A stretch of 64,000 bases of DNA from UBA3937 sp050951585 (lineage in GTDB: Bacteria; Bacillota; Peptococcia; DRI-13; DTU073), in assembly GCA_050951585.1 (NCBI GenBank), contig JBMNJI010000006.1:1-64000 (forward strand), given 5' to 3'. Both the position numbers and the translations under genes were made by a program. Shown piece by piece: positions 24,707 through 33,722 of this stretch. How positions within the stretch are numbered: position 1 is the stretch's first letter; every line of letters starts with the position of its first letter. Below the pieces are notes generated by a model. That model was not told where the DNA came from, did no database searches, and saw nothing but the letters and a program-made list of their open reading frames with translations.

Positions 24707-26611
24707 ATGATAAACATTACTCTGAAGGATGGCTCGGTTAAGCAGTATGAAGCAGGCATAACCGTAATGCAGATTGCGGAGGACATTAGTAAAGGTTTGG
24801 CCCGGAATGCGTTAGTGGCCAGGGTAAATGATCAGGTAGTTGATTTGTCGTTCCCCGTTGAGGAAGATAGTACCTTGGAGATACTGACCTTTGAGACAGA
24901 AGAAGGGAAGAATGCGTACAGACATACGACTTCGCATATTATGGCCCAGGCGGTGCAACGGTTGTTCCCCGGCACGAAGCTGGCGATTGGGCCTTCGATT
25001 GCGGATGGTTTCTATTATGATTTTGATGCCGAAGTAACTTATACACCGGATGATCTGGCGAGAATCGAAGCGGAAATGAACAAGATCATCAAAGAAGATT
25101 TGCCCTTAGTCCGTAAGGAAATCAGTCGGGAGGAAGCGTTGGCGTTTTTTAGGAGCAAAGGGGAAAAATATAAGGTAGAGTTAATTGAAGATTTACCGGA
25201 GGATGCCCGGATTTCTACTTATCAGCAAGGGGATTTTATGGACCTCTGTGCCGGCCCTCATGTGCCCAGTACCGGCAAGATTAAAGCCGTAAAGCTGATG
25301 AGCCTGGCGGGAGCATATTGGCGCGGCAATGAAAAGAATAAGATGCTGCAAAGGATTTATGGAACCTCTTTTGCAAAAAAATCGGAGTTAGATGAGTATC
25401 TCTTCCGTTTGGAAGAGGCCAAGAAAAGAGACCATCGTAAATTAGGACAAGAGCTCAAGCTCTATACGGTTATGGATGAAGGACCTGGTTTTCCGTTTTT
25501 CTTTGCCAAGGGGATGGTTATCCGTAATGAGTTGGAAAACTACTGGCGGCAGATTCACCGCGCATGGCACTATGATGAAATAAAAACCCCGATTATCCTT
25601 AACCGGCAGCTTTGGGAACGTTCCGGGCACTGGTATCATTATCGGGAGAATATGTATACTACGATTATTGATGAAGAAGATTACGCCATTAAACCGATGA
25701 ACTGTCCGGGGGCAATCCTGGTTTACAATTCCGAATTGCATAGTTACCGTGACTTGCCGATTCGCATTGCCGAATTGGGGCTGGTGCACAGGCATGAGTT
25801 ATCCGGGGCGTTACACGGTTTGATGCGAGTGCGTAGTTTTACCCAGGATGACGCCCATATTTTCTGTTTACCGGAACAAATCACCGAGGAGGTTATTGGG
25901 GTTATAGACCTGGTGGACTCCGTGTATAAACTATTTGGCTTCCCCTATCATGTGGAGCTTTCCACGAAGCCGGAAAAATCCATGGGATCCGATGAAGACT
26001 GGGAAAGAGCTACTTCCGCGCTGGAAAAGGCTTTACGGGACAAAGGGATCGAATACAAAATCAATCCCGGAGACGGAGCATTTTATGGACCTAAAATTGA
26101 TTTCCATTTGCAGGATTCTCTTGGCCGCACCTGGCAGTGTGGCACCATTCAATTAGATTTTCAACTGCCGGAAAAATTTGAGCTCACTTATGTGGGAGAG
26201 GATGGGCAGAGGCATCGTCCCGTCATGATTCACCGGGTGGCTTTTGGCAGTATTGAGCGCTTTATCGGGATTCTAACGGAGCATTATGCCGCAGCGTTCC
26301 CGACCTGGTTGGCCCCGGTGCAGGTGAAGGTAATTCCCATTACCGAACGGCAGATGGAGTATGCCAGGAAGATAGGAGACGAACTCTTTGCCGAAGGATT
26401 CCGGGTGGAAGTGGATGAGCGCAGCGAAAAAATTGGCTATAAAATCAGGGAAGCTCAGATGGAAAAAATTCCGTATATGCTGGTGGTGGGAGACAAGGAG
26501 ATGGAAAGCGGTAAAGTGGCTTTGCGTACGAGAAAAGACGGAGACCAGGGGAGCGTGGATTTGGCCGAATTCAAGAAACAGCTACATGAAGAAATCCGTT
26601 TAAAACGCTAA
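24707..26611 (+). CDS. thrS: threonyl-tRNA synthetase
   Basis: Class II synthetase of 634 residues. Domains are TGS (INITLKDGSVKQYEAG), the editing/SAD domain with HTTSHIMAQAVQRLFP and DLCAGPHVPSTGKIK, the catalytic core (MNCPGAILVYNSELHSYRDL, HRHELSGALHGLMRVRSF, HRVAFGSIERFIGILTEHY), and a C-terminal anticodon-binding domain (WLAPVQVKVIPI). The open frame runs 95 codons upstream through the T-box leader, but ATG 24707 has GGAGG ten bases ahead and begins the TGS domain. Regulation is by the preceding T-box. Confidence 0.97.
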   Translation: MINITLKDGSVKQYEAGITVMQIAEDISKGLARNALVARVNDQVVDLSFPVEEDSTLEILTFETEEGKNAYRHTTSHIMAQAVQRLFPGTKLAIGPSIADGFYYDFDAEVTYTPDDLARIEAEMNKIIKEDLPLVRKEISREEALAFFRSKGEKYKVELIEDLPEDARISTYQQGDFMDLCAGPHVPSTGKIKAVKLMSLAGAYWRGNEKNKMLQRIYGTSFAKKSELDEYLFRLEEAKKRDHRKLGQELKLYTVMDEGPGFPFFFAKGMVIRNELENYWRQIHRAWHYDEIKTPIILNRQLWERSGHWYHYRENMYTTIIDEEDYAIKPMNCPGAILVYNSELHSYRDLPIRIAELGLVHRHELSGALHGLMRVRSFTQDDAHIFCLPEQITEEVIGVIDLVDSVYKLFGFPYHVELSTKPEKSMGSDEDWERATSALEKALRDKGIEYKINPGDGAFYGPKIDFHLQDSLGRTWQCGTIQLDFQLPEKFELTYVGEDGQRHRPVMIHRVAFGSIERFIGILTEHYAAAFPTWLAPVQVKVIPITERQMEYARKIGDELFAEGFRVEVDERSEKIGYKIREAQMEKIPYMLVVGDKEMESGKVALRTRKDGDQGSVDLAEFKKQLHEEIRLKR

Positions 26612-26639
26612 GGGAAAGCAGTATTGCTTAAAAAGCAGG

Positions 26640-26690
26640 GCTGGGCGTAAGCTTACTTCATTCGGGGAGTAAGGCTTATGCCCAGCCATA
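26640..26690 (+). terminator. terminator after thrS
   Basis: A long stem, GGCTGGGCGTAAGCTTACT paired with AGTAAGGCTTATGCCCAGCC, over a short loop and followed by ATAATTTTA. The T-run is weak, but the stem is long and lies just after thrS. Confidence 0.7.
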
Positions 26691-26814
26691 ATTTTACTAT
26701 GCCTTTTTTACAATCCTTCACGGGTAGCAAGCAATGCGGAAAATATTGGTGAAGAATAATGAAATAGGCAATTAAACTTGCAATCTCCACCACAAAAAAA
26801 TTTGTAAGTAAAAA

Positions 26815-26843
26815 TTGACAGCAGGGAACGAAGCTGTTATAAT
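26815..26843 (+). promoter_or_regulatory. promoter of infC-rpmI-rplT
   Basis: Consensus TTGACA (26815-26820), a 17-bp spacer and TATAAT (26838-26843), upstream of a structured leader of about 170 nt. Confidence 0.85.
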
Positions 26844-26849
26844 AACTTA

Positions 26850-26990
26850 GTAATCAAGCAAAAAAGAAAGTAGAAGCCGTCCGCTTCTCACCTTACGGCG
26901 CTATAGTCGGTAAGGTTAACAATGGCTAATTTTCTTTGTGAAAGTTAAGCAATCAAAGGCGGATGGTGAGAATCCGCCTTTTTTGTATGT
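26850..26990 (+). promoter_or_regulatory. L20-type leader of infC-rpmI-rplT with attenuator
   Basis: The leader has paired elements (CACCTTACGGC with GTCGGTAAGGTT). It ends in a terminator-like hairpin AAAGGCGGAT-GGTGAGA-ATCCGCCTTTTTT (about 26956-26985) before infC. In Bacillus and relatives ribosomal protein L20 binds such a leader and causes premature termination. Position and layout fit that model; the binding site itself was not modelled. Confidence 0.7.
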
Positions 26991-27023
26991 TATGTAAGGT
27001 AAATAATTTGGAGGTGTAGAACT

Positions 27024-27539
27024 ATCAGTAAAGAAGAGTTGCGGGTTAATGAGGAGATCAGGTGTAAAGAAATCCGGCTGGTCAGTGAGACAGGAGAACA
27101 ATTAGGGATAATGCCACCGAAAGAGGCCATGAAGATTGCCCAAGGGAAGGGGCTTGACCTCGTTGAGGTTGCACCGTCTGCAAATCCCCCTGTATGCAAA
27201 ATTATGGATCACGGGCGATTCAAGTATGAACAGAGCAAGAAAGAGAGAGAAGCCCGGAAGAAGCAGCGGATTATAAACATCAAAGAAGTGAAGCTGCGTC
27301 CAAATATTGAAGAACATGATTTCCAGGTGAAAACGAAGAATGCGATCCGCTTTCTGGAAGAAGGAGATAAGGTTAAAGTAACGATCATGTTCAGAGGGCG
27401 TGAAGTGTCTCATTCTGAATTAGGCAGAGAACTATTAGAAAAGGTTGCTGTGACCGTCAGTGATTATGCCGTCATTGAAAAAAACCCTAAATTAGAAGGC
27501 AAAAATATGACTATGTTCTTATCACCTAAGCAAAACTAA
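27024..27539 (+). CDS. infC: translation initiation factor IF-3, AUC start codon
   Basis: About 171 residues, with both IF-3 domains. N-terminal: VNEEIRCKEIRLVSETGEQLG and LDLVEVAPSANPPVCKIMDHG. C-terminal: IKEVKLRPNIEEHDFQVKTKNAIRFLEEGDKVKV and KNMTMFLSPK. No ATG, GTG or TTG gives the usual N-terminus. ATC at 27024 begins ISKEELRVNEE, with GGAGGTG seven bases before it. IF-3 rejects non-standard start codons, so infC genes in E. coli (AUU) and Bacillus (AUU) use them for autoregulation; here the codon appears to be AUC. The first amino acid would still be formyl-Met. Confidence 0.92.
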   Translation: MSKEELRVNEEIRCKEIRLVSETGEQLGIMPPKEAMKIAQGKGLDLVEVAPSANPPVCKIMDHGRFKYEQSKKEREARKKQRIINIKEVKLRPNIEEHDFQVKTKNAIRFLEEGDKVKVTIMFRGREVSHSELGRELLEKVAVTVSDYAVIEKNPKLEGKNMTMFLSPKQN

Positions 27540-27611
27540 TGAATAGCGTCCAGTTAATACCAAATTAATACCCTAAATTAGCTTATGAAATGAGAGGAGG
27601 ACTCAATTCCT

Positions 27612-27809
27612 ATGCCAAAAATGAAAACACATCGTGGAGCAGCAAAACGTTTTAATGTAACCTCAACAGGTAAAGTTAAAAGAAACCATGCTTTCACGAG
27701 TCATATTCTGACCAAGAAGACTGCAAAGAGGAAACGTAATCTGAGAAAAGCAGCGATGATGAGTGCTGCTGACGCAAAACGCGTGATTAAATTTATCCCT
27801 TACAAGTAA
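27612..27809 (+). CDS. rpmI: 50S ribosomal protein L35
   Basis: A 65-residue, very basic protein, MPKMKTHRGAAKRFNVTSTG..., the standard L35 sequence and length. GAGGAGG precedes the start. It lies between infC and rplT in the conserved order and is presumably co-regulated by L20. Confidence 0.98.
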   Translation: MPKMKTHRGAAKRFNVTSTGKVKRNHAFTSHILTKKTAKRKRNLRKAAMMSAADAKRVIKFIPYK

Positions 27810-27839
27810 ATTTGTACAGTATATAAGGAGGTTGTTACA

Positions 27840-28190
27840 ATGCCAAGGGTAAAAGGTGGGACAAAAGCCCATAATAGACATAAAAAAGTATTAAAACTGG
27901 CTAAAGGATATCGTGGAGCGAAATCCAAGCTTTTTAGAGCGGCAAATCAGCAAGTGATGAAATCATTAACTTATGCGTATGCTCACAGGAAAAAACGCAA
28001 GGGCGATTTCCGCAAATTGTGGATTACCAGAATTAACGCGGCTACCCGTCTTTCTGGGATGTCTTACAGCACCTTTATTAATGGTCTGAAGAAAGCCGGA
28101 GTTAATATCAATCGCAAAGTATTGGCCGATATGGCTGTGAATGATATGAATGCATTCAATAAATTGGTTGAAGTAGCCAAAGGGAATTAA
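27840..28190 (+). CDS. rplT: 50S ribosomal protein L20
   Basis: A 116-residue basic protein, MPRVKGGTKAHNRHKKVLKL..., with the usual L20 core (YRGAKSKLFRAANQQVMKS and RDFRKLWITRINAA-like segments). It binds 23S rRNA early in 50S assembly and, in Bacillus relatives, represses this operon through the leader at 26850-26990. AAGGAGG precedes the start. Confidence 0.98.
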   Translation: MPRVKGGTKAHNRHKKVLKLAKGYRGAKSKLFRAANQQVMKSLTYAYAHRKKRKGDFRKLWITRINAATRLSGMSYSTFINGLKKAGVNINRKVLADMAVNDMNAFNKLVEVAKGN

Positions 28191-28226
28191 TCGTATTAAT
28201 ATTATGCAGTATTACGCAGTGTGTAC

Positions 28227-28277
28227 TGCCAAGCATGAGGAAGGATGACTTGTTATTAGAGTCATCTTTCTTTGGCA
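28227..28277 (+). terminator. terminator after rplT
   Basis: TGCCAA and TTGGCA enclose GGATGACT-loop-AGTCATC, followed by a T-rich stretch. A plausible end for the infC operon, though the T-tract is interrupted. Confidence 0.55.
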
Positions 28278-28322
28278 TTATAGAACGTAAATCAGAAAAA
28301 AGATATTTGCGGGTGATATTTA

Positions 28323-29150
28323 ATGGAGATAATTGAGTCCCGTCAAAATAATTTAATAAAAGAGCGCATAAAACTGCAGCAAAAAAAATACCGCCAGAGC
28401 ACCGGTTTATTTTTGGTGGAAGGTGTGAGAATGGTAGAAGAAGCGTGGGCCGCCGGACAATTGACCGAAGTTTTTGTTGATGATACGGTCAGCAGTTCCC
28501 CGCGGGGAGCCAGGCTTTTTCAGCAGTTGTTGGAACCGAATCAAGAAAAGGAACGAAACAAAGCAAGCACCGTAAATTGTCATCTTGTCAAGCCGGATAT
28601 ACTGCGTCTTTTGGCGGAGACAGAATCTCCCCAGGGCATTGTCGGCGTGGCAAGTCAGACCAGTGTTGAGCTCAGCACGCTCCAGATCCGCCACGGCTTG
28701 ATTCTGATTTTAGATGGTATTCAGGATCCCGGTAATCTTGGCACAATCTGGCGTACGGCGTGGGCTGCCGGAGTCGATGCAATTTTTTGTTTGCCGGGAA
28801 CGGTCGATCCTTATAATGGCAAGACAGTACGCGCCACCATGGGGGGTGTCTTTCATGTGCCTGTTTTTGCCGGGACGGTGAGCGAATGGCCGGCCTTGCG
28901 TCAGTGGTGCGCAAAAGAAGGCTTTCAATTGGTAGCAGGGGAGCTTGGGGCGAGCCGGACCCATTATGATGTCTCATACGGTGACAGGGTTGCGCTGGTG
29001 ATCGGCAATGAAGCCCAGGGCTTGCTCACGGTCGCGCCCACAGAATTAGCGGAAAGAGTAAAAATTCCCTTAATGGATGGGGCAGAATCTCTTAATGCGG
29101 CGGTAGCCTGCGGAATACTTGTTTACGAGGTACTGCGGCAGCGCCGTTAA
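28323..29150 (+). CDS. TrmH/SpoU-family RNA 2'-O-methyltransferase
   Basis: A 275-residue SPOUT methyltransferase. An N-terminal substrate-binding domain includes GLFLVEGVRMVEEA (about 26-39). The trefoil-knot domain has LDGIQDPGNLGTIWRTAWA, GNEAQGL and IPLMDGAESLNAAVACGILVYE. It resembles Bacillus YsgA, which lies in the same neighbourhood upstream of pheST. It would methylate a ribose in rRNA or tRNA; the exact site is unknown. GGTGAT precedes the start. Confidence 0.92.
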   Translation: MEIIESRQNNLIKERIKLQQKKYRQSTGLFLVEGVRMVEEAWAAGQLTEVFVDDTVSSSPRGARLFQQLLEPNQEKERNKASTVNCHLVKPDILRLLAETESPQGIVGVASQTSVELSTLQIRHGLILILDGIQDPGNLGTIWRTAWAAGVDAIFCLPGTVDPYNGKTVRATMGGVFHVPVFAGTVSEWPALRQWCAKEGFQLVAGELGASRTHYDVSYGDRVALVIGNEAQGLLTVAPTELAERVKIPLMDGAESLNAAVACGILVYEVLRQRR

Positions 29151-29179
29151 AAAATGGGGTGATTTTCTCATGGTGCGGG

Positions 29180-29209
29180 TTGTCACTTTTGTCGCGCATA
29201 TGGTATAAT
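29180..29209 (+). promoter_or_regulatory. promoter upstream of yqzL-pheST
   Basis: TTGTCA (29180-29185), an 18-bp spacer and TATAAT (29204-29209). No better promoter was seen between yqzL and the pheS T-box, so this probably drives yqzL and pheST together. Confidence 0.65.
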
Positions 29210-29243
29210 GCATACATGAACATAGCCAGAGGGGTGAACAACC

Positions 29244-29336
29244 ATGCAATCTGTGAGTGACCTATGTTGGAATATGTTTTTAGCAACAGGTTCGGTTATG
29301 TTTTATTTGCTTTATAAGAGAATAATGACGGAATAA
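29244..29336 (+). CDS. yqzL: YqzL-like small protein (30 residues)
   Basis: A 30-codon ORF, ATG to TAA, with AGAGGGGTGA upstream. Its sequence MQSVSDLCWNMFLATGSVMF followed by YLLYKRIMTE fits the pattern of YqzL-family proteins (a Trp, a Phe, then TGS-x-x-x-YLLYK). Function is unknown. It sits between the trmH-like gene and the pheS T-box leader, with the promoter just before it. Confidence 0.7.
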   Translation: MQSVSDLCWNMFLATGSVMFYLLYKRIMTE

Positions 29337-29612
29337 CGATGAGCGGGAGCCGGTAAAGTATCTTAGACAGGGAGTGGGGCATTGACTGAGACCCCATTAA
29401 GAGGCTGAAAGTGGTTTCGCCCGGGAGTTGCCAGGTTGAACATTTTTGTGGTTTTGCAATGATTTGTAGACCTGGCCGGCTACCTCCGTTACAGGTATCA
29501 AGTGAATTCACTCCAATACTTAGCCTAAAGGGCGAAGGGAGAAGAATTAAACAGGGTGGTACCGCGGAAGAAGAGCTTTCGTCCCTTATCGGGGCGAAGG
29601 CTTTTTTGTATA
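29337..29612 (+). promoter_or_regulatory. T-box leader of pheST
   Basis: A structured leader ends in the T-box AGGGTGGTACCGCGG (29553-29567) and then a terminator hairpin (AGCTTTCGTCCC, loop, GGGGCGAAGGC, TTTTTT; about 29574-29607). A candidate Phe specifier TTC lies at about 29416 in GTGGTTTCGCC. It should allow pheST transcription when tRNA-Phe is uncharged. The leader begins immediately after the yqzL stop. Confidence 0.9.
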
Positions 29613-29704
29613 GATAGCGGGTGATGCCTTCTGGTGATTGAAAATATAAGAAAAGAGCAAAAGATAATAAACGGTAAGCGAGAAAAGGATGAGGAGGTTA
29701 TCAA

Positions 29705-30727
29705 ATGCGGGAGCAATTACGTTTATTGAAGGAAAAGGCGGAAAATGAACTGACAAACTGCCACCAACTCGATGAATTAAACGAGTTCAGAGTAAAATAT
29801 CTGGGTAAGAAAGGTGAACTGACGCAGATTTTGCGCGGGATGGGGCAGCTTTCGGCAGAGGAACGTCCGGCGATGGGGCAGTTGGCCAATGAAGTGAGGG
29901 ACAGTATAGAAAACAAGATTAGCGAGCTTTTGGAATTATTCAAAGGAAAAGAAATGGAACAGCGGTTGCTGGCGGAAAGCATCGATATAACCTTGCCGGG
30001 CATTGCTCCGGAAATGGGCAGACAGCATCCTCTCGGTATCGTTATTGAAGAAATTGAAGAGATTTTTATGGGGATGGGTTTTACCATTGAGGAAGGGCCA
30101 GAGATTGAATTGGACCGTTATAATTTTGAGGCTTTAAACATCCCGAAAGACCATCCCGCTAGGGATATGCAGGATTCCTTTTACCTTACCCCGGAAGTAT
30201 TGTTACGCACACACACCTCACCTGTGCAGGCGCGGACAATGGAAAAAATGCGGCCTCATGTACCGGTAAAGATTATCGTGCCGGGTAAAGTATACCGCCG
30301 TGATGATGATGCGACCCATTCTCCGATGTTTCATCAGGTTGAAGGGCTAATGATTGATCAAAACGTTCGTTTCAGTGATTTGAAAGGCATCCTGCTGAAT
30401 TTTGTCCGGCAGATGTTCGGCGCCGACCAGAAAATCAGGTTGCGTCCCAGTTTCTTTCCTTTTACGGAGCCGAGCGCGGAGGTAGATATTTCCTGTGTGA
30501 TGTGTAAAGGGGCCGGTTGCCGCACCTGTAAGCAGACAGGCTGGCTGGAGGTTCTTGGGGCCGGCATGGTGCATCCGCGTGTTTTGGAAATGGGTGGTTA
30601 TAATCCGGAGGAAGTGACCGGTTTTGCTTTTGGCATGGGCGTGGAAAGGATCGCCATGCTTAAGTATGGGATCGATGATTTAAGAACGCTTTTCGAAAAT
30701 GATGTCCGGTTTTTACGTCAGTTTTAG
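29705..30727 (+). CDS. pheS: phenylalanyl-tRNA synthetase alpha subunit
   Basis: A 340-residue class II synthetase subunit. An N-terminal coiled-coil (about 1-85) binds tRNA. The catalytic core includes HPLGIVIEEIEEIFMGMGF, LLRTHTSPVQARTM, VYRRDDDATHSPMFHQVEGL and the C-terminal GFAFGMGVERIAMLKYGIDD. A cysteine cluster CVMCKGAGCRTCKQTGW lies near 258-274. With PheT it forms the alpha2beta2 enzyme that charges tRNA-Phe. GAGGAGG precedes the start; pheT follows after 14 bp. Confidence 0.97.
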   Translation: MREQLRLLKEKAENELTNCHQLDELNEFRVKYLGKKGELTQILRGMGQLSAEERPAMGQLANEVRDSIENKISELLELFKGKEMEQRLLAESIDITLPGIAPEMGRQHPLGIVIEEIEEIFMGMGFTIEEGPEIELDRYNFEALNIPKDHPARDMQDSFYLTPEVLLRTHTSPVQARTMEKMRPHVPVKIIVPGKVYRRDDDATHSPMFHQVEGLMIDQNVRFSDLKGILLNFVRQMFGADQKIRLRPSFFPFTEPSAEVDISCVMCKGAGCRTCKQTGWLEVLGAGMVHPRVLEMGGYNPEEVTGFAFGMGVERIAMLKYGIDDLRTLFENDVRFLRQF

Positions 30728-30741
30728 GAGGTGCCGAGAAG

Positions 30742-33204
30742 ATGCTTGTATCGTGGAAATGGCTTAATGAGTTAGTGGAAGTGCGGAAAACGCCCGAAGA
30801 AATAGCGGAGTTACTGACCATGTCGGGGATTGAGGTTGAAGGGATAAAGTACCCGGAGATTGAGTTAAAAAACCTCAAGGTTGGGTTGATTGAAAAAATA
30901 AACCCTCATCCTGATGCGGATAAGCTTCTGATCTGCCTGATAAATATTGGGGGTGGAGAGAAAGTAACCATTGTGACCGGGGCCCGTAATGTGTGCGAGA
31001 GGCAAATGGTGCCAGTTGCTTTACCGGGGGCAGTTTTAGCCGGCGGAAAGAAGATCGAAAGTGCGGTGTTACGGGGCGTACAGTCAGATGGGATGCTATG
31101 TTCTGCGGAAGAATTAGGGGTCGATGTTGACAAAATTCCGGCTGCCCAAAAGGATGGAATATACATTTTACCCGATAATGTGTCAATAGGGGCCGATGTG
31201 GTGCAATTACTGAACCTTGACGATGTTGTCTTGGAGTTGGGGCTTACTCCTAACCGGGCGGATTGTCTAGGCATGTGGAATGTTGCCCGGGAAGTGGCGG
31301 CATTGACCGGAGGAAAATTGCGTCTGCCTGACGTAGAAACCTCTACGGAAGGCGGAGTGTGTGCCAATATGACGCGGATTGAGATAAAAAATGGAGATTT
31401 GTGTGATCGTTACGTGGGCAGGATTATTAAGGATGTGGAGATTGCTCCATCGCCGCTTTGGATGCAACAAAGGTTGATGGCTGCGGGAATACGACCGATT
31501 AACAATGTGGTTGATGTCACTAATTATGTGATGATGGAAACGGGTCAGCCCTTACATTCCTTTGATTATGACCGTTTAAAGGAAAACCGGATTGTTGTGC
31601 GTAGGGCCGAAGAAGGCGAAGAAATCGTGACATTAGATGGGCAGCTTCGGACATTGAATCCGGAGATGCTGGTTATTGCTGACGCGGAAAAGCCTGTTGC
31701 CATCGCCGGTGTGATGGGCGGGCTCGAAACTGAAGTAACGGAACAGACAAAAACTATATTACTGGAATCAGCTTCATTTAACGGTCCCAGCATCCGGAGA
31801 ACTTCCCATGCGCTGGGCCTGCGTTCCGAAGCTTCTTTGCGCTTTGAAAAATCTGTTGATATACAGCAGGTGCGCCTGGTAGCGGATCGGGCCGTGCAGT
31901 TGTTATGCCAGCTTGGCGCGGGAATCGCCGTGGAAGGTTGTGTGGATTGTCATCCGGATAGGGCGCAACAGTCTGTGCAGGCAGGAAAGACCATAACCTT
32001 GCGGATTAAACGGGTGAATCAGGTTTTAGGGACAAAGATCAAACCAATTGACATGGAAGTAATTTTAAAATCCTTGCAGATTACCTTTATAGAGAAGAAT
32101 CGGGAAGGGTGGGAGGTTTTACCGCCCTCTTACCGCCGTGATCTGGAAAGGGAAGTTGACCTGATTGAAGAGATTGCCCGTATATATTCCTATGAGCAAA
32201 TACCGACAACTTTACCTGAAGGGGCAACGACACAGGGGGCACGGACCCCGGAGCAGAAAATGCGGTACCGCATAAGAAAAAGGCTGGTGGCCCAGGGGTT
32301 AATGGAAGTAGTCAATTACAGCTTTATCAGCCGGAATCAGATCGAAAGCCTTGGCTCCCCGGAAGGACATCCTTATGGCGATCTGGTCATCGTGAAGAAT
32401 CCCTTATCTGAAGAACAAGGGGTCATGAGGACAACTTTACTGCCTGGTCTTTTACAGACGGTGAAAAAGAATATTAACAAGCGCAATAAGAATCTCAAGT
32501 TCTTTGAGCTGGGCAAAGTATTTTTTGCCGGCGGGTTCCCTGACCAAGGAGATTTGCCGGTTGAGAAATGGAGTTTAGGGGCGGTTGTTACCGGGAAAAG
32601 AGAAAAATCCTGGGCGTATGGGCAAGAGGAATACGATTTCTATTATCTGAAAGGTGTCGTAGAGAATCTCCTATTGGGCTTGGGTTATAGTGCTGAAGAA
32701 ATATTGTTTACGGTGGCTCATGATTGGCCGGGTCTTCATCCCGGGCGGACCGCGCTGATTCAGGTGAAGGGACAGGAAGTCGGGGTGCTGGGAGAGGTCC
32801 ATCCGCTGGTGCTGGAGAAATTCGGGATAGAACAGCGCGTGACTGCTTTTAGTCTTGAGGTGGAGAAATTATGGGCAGAACAAGAAGTATACCCTAAAGT
32901 CCTTGTTGTACCTGTGACCAAATTTCCGGCCGTTTCCCGTGATTTGGCTATTCTGGTGCCGGAGGATATTACGGCGGCTGCAGTGGCAGAATTGATCAGG
33001 GAACAGGGTAATGAGTGGCTGAAAGAGGTACAGCTTTTCGATCTGTACCGCGGGCACCAGATCAGGGAAAACTGCAAGAGTCTGGCCTTTTCCCTGACTT
33101 GGCAGGCACCGGATAAGACGCTTACCGATGAGGAAGTGAATACTTTCCATCAAAAAATTGAGACAGCTCTTGCCGAAAGGTTTGGGGCCGATCTCCGCCG
33201 TTAA
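30742..33204 (+). CDS. pheT: phenylalanyl-tRNA synthetase beta subunit
   Basis: An 820-residue subunit of the usual length. Domain order: an N-terminal tRNA-binding OB domain (about 40-150, LKVGLIEKINPHPDADKL), B3/B4 (editing) domain, B5 (ITLRIKRVNQVLGTKI), a class II-like core (EEIARIYSYEQIPTTLPEGA, LFELGKVFF-like), and a C-terminal ferredoxin-fold anticodon domain (VTKFPAVSRDLAILVPEDI). It edits Tyr mischarged on tRNA-Phe. TAGGAGGTG precedes the start; it is co-transcribed with pheS under the T-box. Confidence 0.97.
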   Translation: MLVSWKWLNELVEVRKTPEEIAELLTMSGIEVEGIKYPEIELKNLKVGLIEKINPHPDADKLLICLINIGGGEKVTIVTGARNVCERQMVPVALPGAVLAGGKKIESAVLRGVQSDGMLCSAEELGVDVDKIPAAQKDGIYILPDNVSIGADVVQLLNLDDVVLELGLTPNRADCLGMWNVAREVAALTGGKLRLPDVETSTEGGVCANMTRIEIKNGDLCDRYVGRIIKDVEIAPSPLWMQQRLMAAGIRPINNVVDVTNYVMMETGQPLHSFDYDRLKENRIVVRRAEEGEEIVTLDGQLRTLNPEMLVIADAEKPVAIAGVMGGLETEVTEQTKTILLESASFNGPSIRRTSHALGLRSEASLRFEKSVDIQQVRLVADRAVQLLCQLGAGIAVEGCVDCHPDRAQQSVQAGKTITLRIKRVNQVLGTKIKPIDMEVILKSLQITFIEKNREGWEVLPPSYRRDLEREVDLIEEIARIYSYEQIPTTLPEGATTQGARTPEQKMRYRIRKRLVAQGLMEVVNYSFISRNQIESLGSPEGHPYGDLVIVKNPLSEEQGVMRTTLLPGLLQTVKKNINKRNKNLKFFELGKVFFAGGFPDQGDLPVEKWSLGAVVTGKREKSWAYGQEEYDFYYLKGVVENLLLGLGYSAEEILFTVAHDWPGLHPGRTALIQVKGQEVGVLGEVHPLVLEKFGIEQRVTAFSLEVEKLWAEQEVYPKVLVVPVTKFPAVSRDLAILVPEDITAAAVAELIREQGNEWLKEVQLFDLYRGHQIRENCKSLAFSLTWQAPDKTLTDEEVNTFHQKIETALAERFGADLRR

Positions 33205-33353
33205 AATTTCCTGATCAATAATGAGAAATGAATTAGAAATGCACGCGAGATTAGTCATAAATACCGGAAGAAAAAATAAACAGGAGAAAAAGCAGGACTT
33301 TTTGTTTCATTCACGAAAAGAAAGATAGGACTTTTCTGCAGGGGGGTTTTGTA

Positions 33354-33626
33354 ATGAAGCCAAAGGAGAAAGAAAAACTAAATAAGCTGACCGTAAATAT
33401 TTTCGATGATGAATATGTAATCAAAGGACAAGCAGAACAAAGTCACATCGAAAAGGTGTCAAATTATGTTGATCGCTTGATGAAACAAATTTCCCAGAAA
33501 AATCCCGGTCTTTCACCCAAGCAATTAGCTGTATTAACAGCGATTAATGCTACTGATGAGCTGCTGCAATTGCGGGAAAACTACAATGATTTGACCAAAC
33601 TATTGGATGAAACAGAACATAAGTAA
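33354..33626 (+). CDS. zapA: cell division protein ZapA
   Basis: A 90-residue protein starting near LNKLTVNIFDDEYVIKGQAE, the beta-hairpin of ZapA. The helix EKVSNYVDRLMKQI follows, and then a C-terminal coiled-coil. ZapA bundles FtsZ filaments at the division site. The gene lies in its usual clostridial place downstream of pheT. Confidence 0.93.
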   Translation: MKPKEKEKLNKLTVNIFDDEYVIKGQAEQSHIEKVSNYVDRLMKQISQKNPGLSPKQLAVLTAINATDELLQLRENYNDLTKLLDETEHK

Positions 33627-33722
33627 ATGCGTCGCATAAAGAGAAAGCTGTTTTGGGATGCTATCTTTAACGGAAGATAACGGAATATAATGGATGGCTA
33701 AAATCAGAGGAGGTCCTGGTAA

